From contig JARBJD010000006.1 of assembly GCA_033064195.1 (NCBI GenBank), forward strand, positions 1 to 64,000: 64,000 nucleotides of DNA, given 5' to 3'. The notes under the pieces were generated by a model, which worked only from the letters and a program-made list of their open reading frames with translations, made no database searches and was not told the origin of the DNA. Below, piece by piece: positions 23,160-34,457 of this stretch. The DNA comes from Blattamonas nauphoetae. Lineage: Eukaryota; Preaxostyla; Oxymonadida. Positions within the stretch are counted from its first letter, which is position 1, and each line of letters starts with the position of its first letter. A program made the position numbers and the translations under genes.

Positions 23160-26100
23160 TTAACGTTGCTCGTCATTTGCCTGTATGGAGTACTTGCTCG
23201 AGCTTCGTGGGATGTTCTCTCCAACAATGTGTTTCTCGGCTGTCTTCCTGAGTCGGGAGGTCTTCTTAACTTTCATCCAGTCCAGCCATTCCTCCTCCTC
23301 TTTCGTTTCCTCAGGGTTGACAGCGAGATCGCTCATGTCATTCTCAGTTTTCGTGACTTTGGCATGCAACCAACATCCAGGGAACCAATTTCCCTCGCCA
23401 AACAGACTGCAAAGTGCAGGAACAAGGAAGAGACGGACGACAAAAGTGTCGAGAAGCACTGTCGTCACAAGCAAAACACCCATCTCCACCAAAACGACCA
23501 TTTTGGACATGATCAACCCAAAGAATGCTATTGCCATGACAATCCCAGCAGCAGTGATGATGGCACCACTGTGTGCAGTGGCCTTGACGACAGCAGAGTG
23601 TGTTTTGTAGCCCTTGTCTCGATACTCGGCGATTCGATAGAAAAGGAAGATGTCGTAATCCAGAGCGAGCCCGATGACGAGACTGTAGCCGAAGACGGGG
23701 ATGAAGAAGTACAGTGAGTCCACGTCTTTCAGGAAGCTGATGAGCGGGGACAGGAACTGGTTCTGGAATGTGAGTGTGAGGAACCCGTACACGATGAAGA
23801 GCGTTGTGGCGAGGGTGAACACAGTTCTTATGGGGACGACGATCGACTTGAAGATGATGCCCACAACAACAAACACAACGCTGAGGGAGATCGCCATGGC
23901 TGGCGGAAGGACTTTGTAGATCTGACGGACAGAGTCGATCATTTGGTTGGTGTTTCCGTCGTACCCGACAACCATCTTGTCCGGCGAGACAAAAGAGGCA
24001 GGGGAGGGTTTAGTGGGAGTATGGTGGGTGTTGGATGATGGGGAGGGGAGAGCACGAGGTGGCAGTGCCTGTGCCATTTCAACTGTCTGAGCGACTGAAT
24101 TCTTCATTCTCACAATCTCTTCTCTAGTCATCGTCTCCAACAATGGTCTCCTCTCTCTTTGGACATTCGTCCCCATTTTCGGTTTTGGGTGGTCCTTCAG
24201 ATAAGTGGCTGTCCAATTGTAAATATCCGGCATCGAGTCATACAGCGCTTCGCTCATCGGATCGAGGATCGTGCCAATGCTGACCAACATCGACGCGTTG
24301 TGATTGACCGGCGACATCGACAAGTTGAAGAGATACATCACTCCGTCACACATCTCCTGCAGATCCGCATCCTCCCTGCACTCGTCGTTGTACGCTGCCT
24401 GGATGAGATCGAAGGTGAGGTCCATGTCCTTCGTGAAGAGGACCGACACCATCCCCTCTTTGCTGAAGATGGTGGGGAACATTTTGCACATCGCGGTGAG
24501 CATGTCGCGAGCATAATCCATAAACGCTTCGTTGAACACTCCTCCACACTCAGACGCATCAAACAGCATCTGCATCGGCTGCGTCAGACCAGGCGGGAAG
24601 TCCTTTTTGAGTGTTTGGTAGACTTTGAGCGACTTCGAGCCCTGTGCGAGGATTTGGGTGTTGTCCAGAGATTGCCGCATGTGCATTGTGTATTCGAGGG
24701 CGAAGGGGACGGTGACGAGAAGGAGGAGGATGACGATGATGACGGCATGGAGTGGCTGTGCTGTCCACCGAGCGAGGCGGAACCAACGCGACTTGTTCTG
24801 GTTGTGGAGGAGGATTCGAGCAATCAGTGCCGACCGTTCTTCTTTCGCGTCTCCTGCCTTCTCCCCTTCCTCCTCGTCGGATGCTTTCAGTGTCTGCTGA
24901 TGGTGGCGAAGGAGGGTTGTTTCTGTTGGCTCGTCCATTTCTGTCGGGATGGGGATCGATCGGAACAGATCGTCCTCAATGTCCACGCCGTTGTTGTCCA
25001 CAATTCCACGGGCTCTGTTCTGCTCCAATTCTTTCTTCCGCTTCTGCTTCTTCTCCGAGACTTCCCTTTCATATTCCTGCAGAATTCCTTCCTCCGTTTG
25101 CATCCGCATCTCGTGGATCCCAAGTTTACCCCAACAGCTGTTGCGGCAACAGCTGACTTTGCTCAGGCATGTCCCAATTCCCAGGTACCCAAAGTCCGAG
25201 AAGAAGGATGGGAATGCGAGGATCAACGACGGAATCAACAGGAAATTGACGGTAAGATTGATAAAAGTGGCTACAGCTGCTGTGGTTCCAATTCCAAAGA
25301 GAAGATTGTTACGAAGGAAGAGATTTGAGAGGAAGGCAATGGTCAAAATGATGCCCGAAAGAGCAATAATTCTTCCTCCGAACTTCAGCATCTGATGAAC
25401 TGAACGGTAGACAGAGCGACCTTTCAGGATCTCCTCACGGAAGCGAGATAAAAGAAACAGTGAATAATCCACAGAAAGAGCAAGGCAGATGGACATCATC
25501 AAAGACGGGGCGAAAGTCGGTATTTCGAGAAGATACTTGGCAATCGGGAACATCACAAGGAAAGAAGTGAGGATAGATGTTGCTGTTGCAAAAATAGTGA
25601 TGAGAACAAGCCTTATCGATCGGAGCATGATGATCAAGACAACGATGGCGAGCGGGATGCAAATCGTGTCCATAACAGCTAGATCATCCATGATATTGTC
25701 ACGAGTCTCTAGGAGGAATTGGTTGATACCCATCATTCCATAGATAAACTGCTTTTGTTCCGTTTTCGTGCATGCTTTGTTCATGGATTTGTCTACCATC
25801 GTACTGACTAAATTAAAATCCGACTGGAGTTTTCGGCCAGTTTCATGGAGTTGAATCATCATAACTGTTCCGTTTTTGTTGTTCGAAACGATGGGACTCC
25901 TGATATATTGGTTCTCCGTCAAAAAGTATCCAATCATGTCGGAACGGAACATTTTACGGCCAGAAGATTTCTCCAATTCTAAAAGATCGTCTCTGAATGT
26001 CTGTTGAAATTTTGGAAGGCAGGGGATCTCTGTAACTTCTTTAAACTCGAGATTATGAACGAAGCAGAATGCTGTTTGATCGGCAGTTCTATTTGGGAAC

Positions 26101-26335
26101 CAATGTGTTTGAATTTGTCTAGCTTCATACGATTGAGCTCCTTTTGCAGCAAGAAGCGAGAGCGATGTTCTATGAGAGAGAAAAAAGATCTTGTCCAAAA
26201 GTCCGAAACAGACTCCGACATGAATCCAAAGCCAAATATCGCTCCGAAAATGATGCAAAGTATTGATGCGATGATTGTGACCCACTTTAGGGTCGCGATA
26301 CACTTAAAAATTCTGTCATAACAATTTGGCTTCAT
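23160..26335 (-). CDS. MMPL/RND-family membrane transporter
   Basis: Predicted polytopic membrane protein of the RND superfamily (MMPL/Patched-like), likely moving lipids or sterols. The substrate cannot be told. Exons are 26335-26214 and 26169-23160 (intron of 44 nt), coding 1,043 aa. It starts MKPNCYDRIFKCIATLKWVT with a first membrane span, then a large extracytoplasmic loop. Each half has a six-span MMPL block. The fourth span of each block carries an Asp-Tyr motif (LALSVDYSLFLLSRFREE and LALDYDIFLFYRIAEYRD), as in proton-coupled MMPL proteins. The halves are separated by a charged cytoplasmic linker (about EEGILQEYEREV onward) and a second loop. The tail is hydrophilic. Splicing gives MSETSLSLLAAKGAQSYEA, which resolves the frame change near 26200. 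The gene lies 135 bp downstream of the UGGT start on the same strand. Confidence 0.85.
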
Positions 26336-26579
26336 GAAAAAAATCCATGGAGGGGGGATCCGGACTTTTCATATCAAGATCGGTTGGAAGAAGGTTTTCC
26401 ACATTATTTGTGAAAAGAAACGCGAGTAATATCAGAATACAGGAGAAATATAGTAAAAGAAGCAGGCCATCATGAAAAACATCATAAATATGTACAAACA
26501 AACGATATAAGAGAAAGAACGTAATACCAAAAAACAATATAATCGGTCGAACTCTCAACCGAGTCAGAAACTTACTCAA
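26316..26579 (-). other. Short hydrophobic frame between genes
   Basis: An 88-codon frame, very AT-rich, would encode several hydrophobic stretches (such as PIILFFGITFFLLYRLFVHI). It opens at TTG, not ATG, inside the end of the TmcB-like gene and overlaps the start of the MMPL gene. It could be a 3' exon of the TmcB-like gene, because a GTAAGT donor-like hexamer overlaps that gene's stop. It is more likely AT-rich spacer. Confidence 0.2.
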
Positions 26580-29500
26580 TCTCCCTCAACTCTTTCACAT
26601 CATTCTCCTCGTCCCCATAAATAACCATACTTCCCTGTTCAACCAAAACCTTCTCGCGTGTTGGGATTGAGTTCCCAAAAGCGACATCGTCGTCGATGAA
26701 GTGGCTGTCGAAGAGACGGACGAGATAGCGGCGAGCAACCCTCGTTGAAGCAACTTGGTTGAGGTTGATCTCATCCGACAGTCGTGTCAGTCGCTGGCGG
26801 AGGAGACGATGATCGCGCTTGTGGGCGTCGATGGCTTCGTAGTCCCGCTTCTCCATGTCTGCCTCTTCGTCTGCAAACACTTGCGTTGTGGTGATCATCA
26901 GGAAATCGAGGTTTTGATTCAGACTCTCTTTTTTCTCGTTTTCGTCGATCGACTCCACCACACTCAGCACAGCATCAATAATCCGCATTCGCCCTTCGTC
27001 GAGTGGACGGTACATGGTCATCATGGAAGGCAGGAGCTGGATCTCCTTCTCGTCGCGAGAGGTCGGGAGGAGGCTGAGCAGCTTCTGACTCTCAATCAGG
27101 TTCTGCATGACCATGTCCAGCCACTTCAGAGCAGTGAAAAGGAGGGACACCAGAATCATCAGCGAGCAGACTGCCGTGACGATTGTGATGATTGTCTGAG
27201 ACATGAGGATCATCCTCTGTGACGATTCGAGAATCTCGTTCGTCAACTTGTTCATCCCACTCCGCAGGTCATACCGACACGCCGATGCGATGTAGCGAGG
27301 GATCGGGTGGTGGTCGGAGTAATCGTCCAACCGCTCTGTCGCCATCAACCACACATACAGTCGCATGCGGGCGATGAGCGACGCCAGCCCGTACTGCGGG
27401 AACTTGATATTGAAGATCCTGTTCTCGTCTGCGCACGTGCCCTGCTCGGAGGTCTCCATGAAGCACATGTTTTGGCGGAGGAGGGTCTTCTCGTTGTCTT
27501 CCGTCGACAATCGAGTCATGTCAAAGTCGTCATAATACGAATCGTTCGTCAATGCGTAAACTGACTCCCCATAATGCGTGGCAGAGTGCAACTGTTGGAA
27601 GTAATTCGACGATTTAGCGAGAAGGGCGTAGATCTGGTCCTTGTCGATCGTCAGATGCTCGTACCCTTTGAAGACGGGGTTTGTGGAGCGGTCGAATGTG
27701 ATGTTTGCGTCGGTCGGACAAATGTTGGCGAACGGGAAGAGAAGGCGAAGATTCAAAAACTCGACCAGGGCGAGAATCGATGTCCGCATGCCGCTGACAG
27801 TGATGTTGTAGTTGGTGCGCTTGTATCTTGTGACGAGGACGATTGCCAGGACGGCAAGTGAGAGGATCGACGCCAATCCCAACAGCATGTTCAGCGAAAT
27901 GCACGCAAGCATCGATTTCGACAGTGGCGAGGGAAGAGAGGAGTGTGTGATTGTGAGTGTGTCGATGTCGACTGTCAGTTTCTCTTCCCATTTTTCGTCG
28001 TTGATCACTTTTCGGAGGAAGCCCTTTTGCGAGTCGGAAGCTTTTCCAGAAGCGAGGAGAGCAGTTTGTTCGTCTTTCATCTTTTTGGACTCTTCCTCTT
28101 TCCTCGCCTTCTCTTCTGCTTTCTGTTTCTTCTCCTCTTCCTCCTTTCGCTTCCTTCTTTCCTCCTCCTTCTTCCTCTTTTGTTCTTCCCTCTCTCTCAT
28201 CTCGTTCGTCATAAGTGATCCCATATTCAGGTTCAGCGACGATCTTCGCGGTGTGAATCCCAGAATCGGCCCAGCCTGCGAGAGATTCGTTCCACGATGC
28301 GGTGAGAGAATCGGCGGAGTGAGCAGGCTGTTGGAAACTTGGGGGAGAGAGTGGAATCGACCTCCACTCATCGGCTGGAGCCCGATCTGCACATCTTGCG
28401 TCACAAACGGGAAACTGTTTCGACGAGAGTCGAGTAGAGATAATTGTTGTGTCTGTCCTGGGAGCATCGGCGTGAGTGGCTCAAAATCCATACTTTGGAA
28501 CGGAAAGGGCGACAGAGGCTGAGTTGGACTTGGCAGCAGACGGAAGTCGGATGGGATGGAGAAGGTGGAGAGGTGCTGCGAGTGAGTCGGGTTGATCTCG
28601 CCCAGCCCGTTCACGAGCGGCTTGCTCATGTCTTCAGGAAGGAAGATGGAGTTGATCGGGTGGCCTGAATTGCTGGAAGTATTGCGACTGTGTTCCTTCT
28701 TCTCTTCTTTAGCTTCCACCTTCTTCCATTCTGACTTGTTCTCATCATCCCCTCCTTCCTCATCCACCTCATCCTCGCCTTCGTCCCCATCTTCGCTCAC
28801 CGACGACTCCACACTCGCCGATCCTGTCCCATCCAGCGTGTCCTCCTTTTCGATCAGTCTTCGAATAACACTTTGCAGCTTCGGCTTCGGAACTTCCAGC
28901 ATGTCCATCAAGGCACGTTTTCTGGTCACCATCATCCGTCTGGTGAAGATGATATATGTGAGCAGTAGCCAGCTGGCCACAAGTGCCCCCATTCCCAGGA
29001 CAATGATCAAAAAGACGGAAATCATGGTGTTGGCAGACTGCGCGGTCTCGTCGGAATAAGCAAAGATGGCACGCTTCAGTCCGTTCATGATGGTTTGCGG
29101 TGAATTCGCAACGATGAAGACAGCATCGCTTGTGAACGTGGGATACGTCACGCTCTTTCGGTTGGTGTTCTCTTTTTCAACTAACTCACACGACCCCATC
29201 TCCCCCGACTTTTGGGCGAGTGACGTCAGGGCAGACAGCAAGTTGATGTTTGTCCGAGTCTGTGTCTTCACCATCGGCTGAGCAGGCAGATCGTCGATTT
29301 CAGGAACACCTGTTTTGTGAGGATTGGTTGTGATGTGCATCGTGAACTCGTACAGCTCCACGTCAGGTGAAACCCACACCTCTGTGAAGTCTGTCAGATC
29401 AAAGATCGATTGCGTCATCTGCGTCATGTACTTCCCTCCCTCGATCAGTCCTGCTCGCACCTCGTCTTCCTCAAACACGGCCGCACTCTTCCCATCTGCT

Positions 29501-31841
29501 GGCACGCTGTATGTGAACCCATACTGCAGCTCGTGCACAATAAACATCAACCCGTACGTTGCTGTCCGTCCTGTGTACTCAGCCAGCCGAGTGATCGAGC
29601 GAAGTGTCGACAGGTCTGTCGAATAATGCTTGGACATCTGAAGATACACCACAAGTCCCGCGATCATCGCGCCGACGAACAGAACATGGAGGAGTGTGAT
29701 TTGGGAGCACATTCTCGCTCCAGTCACAATCAGATTGTCGACGTTGTGTCCGCTGATGTCGGTGATCAGTGTGTCTGCCTTCTTCTTTCTCTTCCTCTTC
29801 ATTTCCATCTCTTTCTTCTGATTCGACTTTCGACTTGCTTGACTCCGATGCTTCTCCTCGTCCTCATCTCCAAACACGCCCTCCTTCTGCATCCCGTCCA
29901 CACCCAACCCATTCTCTTCCCCATCCTTCAGCTTTCCCCGTTCTCGTTGTCCCTCTGTCCCACTTCCTGCTTCCACTGGGCCTGTCCAATTCTCTTCGAT
30001 TTGGTCAGCGCGAGTCAGAATCACGTCGGCCATGTCTTCGTCGTTGAAGATGTCCAGAAGGAGACTCGCATAGTCCCGCAGCAGCTGTGTGGATTGTGGA
30101 TGGGTGTTCAGCAGTCCTTCGTAAATCTTCCGCGCCTTTCCCTCGTTCTCCACAATCATGTGCAGCAGAATGGGAATGATCTCCAGTTTTGGTTTTGGTG
30201 ATGTCAAGTTTGAGAAGAAGTGTCGCAGTGTGTTTTTGGCTGTCTCGTGCATCTCTGCTGCCTTTCCCATTTCAGATTGGAGTTGCGCATTCGCAATTTC
30301 GTTCCCAATTCCGCTCAGCGTGCTCTGTTCCTTCGATTGGCAGAACAACACAAATCTCAGTGGCCATGACGGATTACTCCTTCGAGCTGTTCGAAACACA
30401 CTCTGTGCCTTCACGTGGTTCTTCCGAAAGTGTGTGAGGAAGTTAGCGTAGTGGAAATGGAGGATGGCCACTGATTTGTGTTGTTTGAGGGCTGATGTGT
30501 AGATAAGGTCGACATAACTCAGATAATCGCACGATTTGTATTCTTTCTCCTGGATAAACCGCACTCCGACCTCCACTTGCCCAAAATTCTTTATTTTTGG
30601 GAGATTGTTGTGGAGAGGATCGTCGACGTCTGCAAGAGGCATCCCATCGTCGCTCAAAAGCCAAAGTTGCCGTCGACGCTTCTTAAGAACATGATAGAAC
30701 ACAAAAGAAAGTCCAATAGATCCGCAAATTCCCAGAACCCCACAGACAATTGTGATAACCAATTTGATGGTGTCTGCCTTGGTGCCATGAACGAAACCAG
30801 AGATTAGATACCCCAATTCAAGGCACGCTCGTACACATCCGAATAAGGTCCATCTCGCGATAGCGAGAAAGTTTCCCATGACATGATAGAACGGCTGTCG
30901 AATGAGAATCCAAAGAATCAGGAAGATTGAAACCCCAACTGTGATGGCAAAACGCCAAAAGGGCCAATCAATCAGTGTTCGCATCGCAAAGACAACACCA
31001 AATATGAAGACGGATTCAGCCAGTTGAAAGCCTGGCGATGGGATCGAGAAAAGACCGCCGTATTTGGGATTATATTGGTAGATGAGGAGATTATACACAA
31101 CCAGAAGGGCAAAGTATACAATCAGAAAAATAATCGACATTGTGAATCCGATTGAGGCAGGGATGGGCTTTGAACCGAAGCATTCCATTTGTGTTCCGCG
31201 AAAATACAGTGTTCCATTGGCTGATGTTTGGCAATCAAATTGAGAAATCGCTAAATTGAGAAACGGGATGCAGAAAATGGTCAGCGATAGGTTTGTGATG
31301 ACTCGCAAAAGGGAGAGAAGCCAGGGATGATGACCAAGGATTTTTGGACGGAAGATAGAACATAATAACAGAAATGAACACAAGAGAATTGTATATGTCA
31401 GAAGACCTACACTCACAATCGAGAGATTTTCGGCCAGAATAAATTGTAGAGAGGAGAGATCAACGAAGTTGATTGCCTGGAATAATAAGACAGAACAGGT
31501 GTGAAAATCCAAAAAAATGTGTAAATAATGAAGAAAAAACCTTGGAAAGTGTCGTTTGGAGGCGAGTTTTCGGGTTCACATGGAAGAAAGCAAGAGTCAA
31601 CAATTCCAGTGTTACCACACAATATCTAATGCGTTCCCAGGCACTACGAGGATGTTTCTCCTGATAACATGAAGAATGAGATGTAGGCAGAGATAAAGAA
31701 GTAGAAGTGACATGCTTGCTTGAACAGAGGATAGAAGAGAGAGAAGAGAGTGATATCGCGCGGTTTAAATTGATCTTGATCCAAATCGAGGAGAGGACCG
31801 GAAGAAGCGACCGATGAAACACTCTTATTTTCATCCCTCAT
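26572..31841 (-). CDS. TmcB-like multi-span membrane protein with TPR-like repeats
   Basis: A large membrane protein of the TmcB (tiny macrocysts)-like family, common in metamonads and of unproven function. Exons are 31841-31669, 31643-31541 and 31476-26572, giving 1,726 aa. The N-terminal third has about ten membrane spans, including WERIRYCVVTLELLTLAFF and LLRVITNLSLTIFCIPFLNL. A TPR/HAT-like helical region follows (SVAILHFHYANFLTHFRKNH, AQSVFRTARRSNPSWPLRF). Then come an acidic-basic linker, a span with an extracytoplasmic loop, an Arg/Lys/Glu-rich coiled coil (about 28,100-28,200) and a last pair of spans (IITIVTAVCSLMILVSLLF) before a hydrophilic tail. The 64-nt intron is clear. The 25-nt intron at 31644-31668 is needed to keep frame but unusually short, so a sequence error or frameshift there is an alternative. 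The frame is open above 31841, with other ATGs at 31919 and 31937 that would overlap the divergent kinase gene. Confidence 0.75.
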
Positions 31842-31911
31842 GATAACTTGAGTTCTGGAATTTGTTTGGAGTGAAGTTTCGATTTGGGGGTTGATCAATT
31901 CTCTTTTTTCG
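31842..31911. promoter_or_regulatory. Compact divergent intergenic region
   Basis: About 70 bp separates the chosen starts of the TmcB-like gene and the kinase gene. If the TmcB-like gene starts at one of its upstream ATGs, the two coding regions overlap head to head. Confidence 0.3.
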
Positions 31912-33933
31912 ATGGAAACCATTGATGACTCATTCATTCCAAGCAAGTGTATTCACCTCCTTCGTCATCATTCATATCTCAATCAAAATGTGGTTGTTTC
32001 TCAATCTGTTTCAGATGAACTTGTTCGACCACTTAGCGAGGGAGCGTTTGGTCGAGTCCTTCATATCAAACACAAAAACACAAAAAAGGAGTTTGCAATG
32101 AAAATTCTTCCAACAATCACGGAAACGGACAAGAAGCGAGCTCGTCGGGAAGTCGAACTTTTGAAGCGTTTCTCTCACCCTCGAATTGTTGGTTTTTGTG
32201 ATTCGATTGAAAATGAGACATCGCATGGAATCATCATGGATCTAGGAAGTCGGAATTTGAAGGACTTGATTTGTGAATATGAAGAACGTGGGGAGCGAAT
32301 CCCTCTTGATGTTTGTTTCTCTCCTCTTCCTCATTTTCTCTTCCACTCTCTCATTCCCTCTCTTTGTGTGAATATGGCGATGTTCAGGTTGTGGTGTTGA
32401 TCTGCAATGACATTGTGGAAGGGCTGAAGTTCATGCACACTCATCCATCTGGCCCAACACCACATGGAAACATGAAACCGGAGAATGTTCTTCTGACAGT
32501 TGACAATCGAGCGATCTTGTGTTTGTTTTTCTTCTTCATTTTTCATTTCTTCATCGCTTTCTCCATCATTGATTCCTTTTCTCTCTTTTACGATTTTTGC
32601 CAATCAGGTGATTTGGGGGCAGCAGATGAGGAAGGAGTGAATAATTCACATTCGTCTCGGGAGATCGGGACATCCGAGTACAATGCTCCAGAACGACTGA
32701 AAGACGATAAAATGCGTGGAACACCTCAAAGTGACATCTGGTCGGTTGGAGTGATTTTACATCGAATGGTGACTGGTTGTCGCCTGTTCTCGGGATCAAC
32801 ATTGCCAGAGATAATTGGGGGAATCACACGCTTCACTGGAACGGAATTGGCATCAACGATTCCCCTCGAGATTCGTGATGTTCTCCTCCGACTCTTGGAC
32901 CCGGTTTGTTCACTCCCTTCACCATTGTTCGTCCTCCATCTTGTTTTCTCTTCATTTGTTCTCGCATCCTCATCAATAATCCAATTCTCATTCATCTCAA
33001 CTGAAGGACCCCTCTCTTCGAGTCCATTCCTCTCAAATTATCGGCGGATGCCTTTTTGAGAGAATACTGGGACCAGCGACGCCTCTGTCGAGAATGAAAG
33101 GCACGCTCAATCAGAGGCAGGCCAAACGAATCGAAGACCTAACGAACTTTCAATTCGAGTCAGAAGAGGAACAATGGACATTTGTCTCCAAGTCTCTTCA
33201 TGTTCTCGCCACTACTCGCTCAAAAATTACCGTCAAACGGTGGACAAAGTCGTCAGATGTCGCCACGTTCACTTTTGAAGACTTCCAGATTCCTTATCAT
33301 CCTTCATTCTTGATCAGAGATCTGGAAACAGTTTATCATTTGGGGGAATATTTTCTTGTTGGTCATCGGTTATTGGATACGCAGAAGACATTTGCTGAAG
33401 AAGGAATCACACGCTCCATGACACTCACAACAGTGCTCTCAACCAATCGATATTTTGTCCACAATCCAGTTTTTGTTGTGGATCCTTATGAAACTGTTGT
33501 TCCCATTGATCTAAAATATCTCGATGACAATACAGGTCTCTCAGAAATCAAAGACATTATGCAACAACACATGTACTGCGAATCCGAATATTTCACCCTT
33601 GAGACTGAAGACCACCGCCAGCTTAACCTCAACAAATCGTTGAAGCAAAACAAAATCAAACCTTGTTCGATTCTTCACGCCAATTACTATCCACCGTCCA
33701 TGAAGAGAATCAAGCTCACTGTCAAAACTATGATGTTCAAGATACTCTCTTTTTATGCATTCCCGGCTGATCTGGTTTTTTTCGTGAAGAGACAGATTGA
33801 AGACAAGGAGGGTATCCCACCAGACCAGCAACGTTTGATCTACAATGGAAGAGCAATGGAAAACCTTCCAACACTTCAAGACTACAACATCCAGAACGAC
33901 ACCACTCTCCATCTTGTCCTTCGGCTCCGATGA
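31912..33933 (+). CDS. Probable pseudokinase with C-terminal ubiquitin-like domain
   Basis: Exons are 31912-32310, 32388-32520, 32608-32903 and 33007-33933 (introns of 77, 87 and 103 nt), coding 584 aa. Residues 37-260 form a protein-kinase fold: glycine loop SEGAFGRV, Lys64 in EFAMKIL, helix-C Glu80, DLG at 179-181 and APE at 204-206. The catalytic loop reads HGNMKPEN instead of HRDxKxxN, so the catalytic Asp is Asn161 and activity is doubtful. A middle region (about 430-500) looks like a degenerate ubiquitin fold. Residues 511-584 align without gaps to ubiquitin 1-74, keeping [15 protein letters not shown] and [10 protein letters not shown]48 is Arg, K63 is Asn, K29 is Gln, and the chain stops at Arg74 without Gly-Gly, so it cannot be conjugated like ubiquitin. 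It may act as a ubiquitin-like docking or sensing scaffold. The start could also be 31891, but that is not an ATG. Confidence 0.82.
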
Positions 33934-34457
33934 TCTCATGTCATGTACTAATGTCAAACAATATGAAAGGAACGCCAGTTTTTCCAATGAAGTGAAAGAA
34001 ACAAATCTGTCACTTTTCATGCCGTAAATACTTGCCCATGACATCTATGAATATCGTGCACGAAAATATTGGTGTCCATTCGAGCGAGTATGGGTTGCCA
34101 GTTTTGTTCCAACCAATTTGACAATATCAAGCATTCAAGGTATGCATTCGCCAAAAACTCTCCAGCCATCACCGCATGTGCTACAAATCTCATACCCAAA
34201 ACCATTACATTCTGAGTCAGTGATCACCCCTATGAAACCACTCTGTTTGCGCTTTCGATCTGTCTATCATCTCTTCTCCGTCATTATATCCTAATATAGT
34301 GTCCCCTCAATTTCCAGTTGAACGACCTTTTCTTCCACCATTGAATCTCCAAAGTTTGTCAAAGATCTTTGTCATCGAAGCCCTATCTTTGAATACCGCT
34401 TTCTTATCTTCAGGCAGTCTACGCCAAACTCATTATTCATCGTCCTTTGAACAACGA
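33934..34457 (+). other. Spacer and possible 5' exon
   Basis: Intergenic sequence between the kinase and coiled-coil genes. From 34299 the frame of the next gene is open but lacks ATG. A short piece at 34089-34140 starts MGCQFCSNQFDN and ends at a GTATGC donor-like site. It could be an upstream exon, but no acceptor joined it in frame. Confidence 0.35.

Noticed and set aside
24159-25328. A 389-codon plus-strand frame opposite the MMPL gene.
   Set aside because: It is a shadow of the well-supported minus-strand gene and has no domain or consistent composition.
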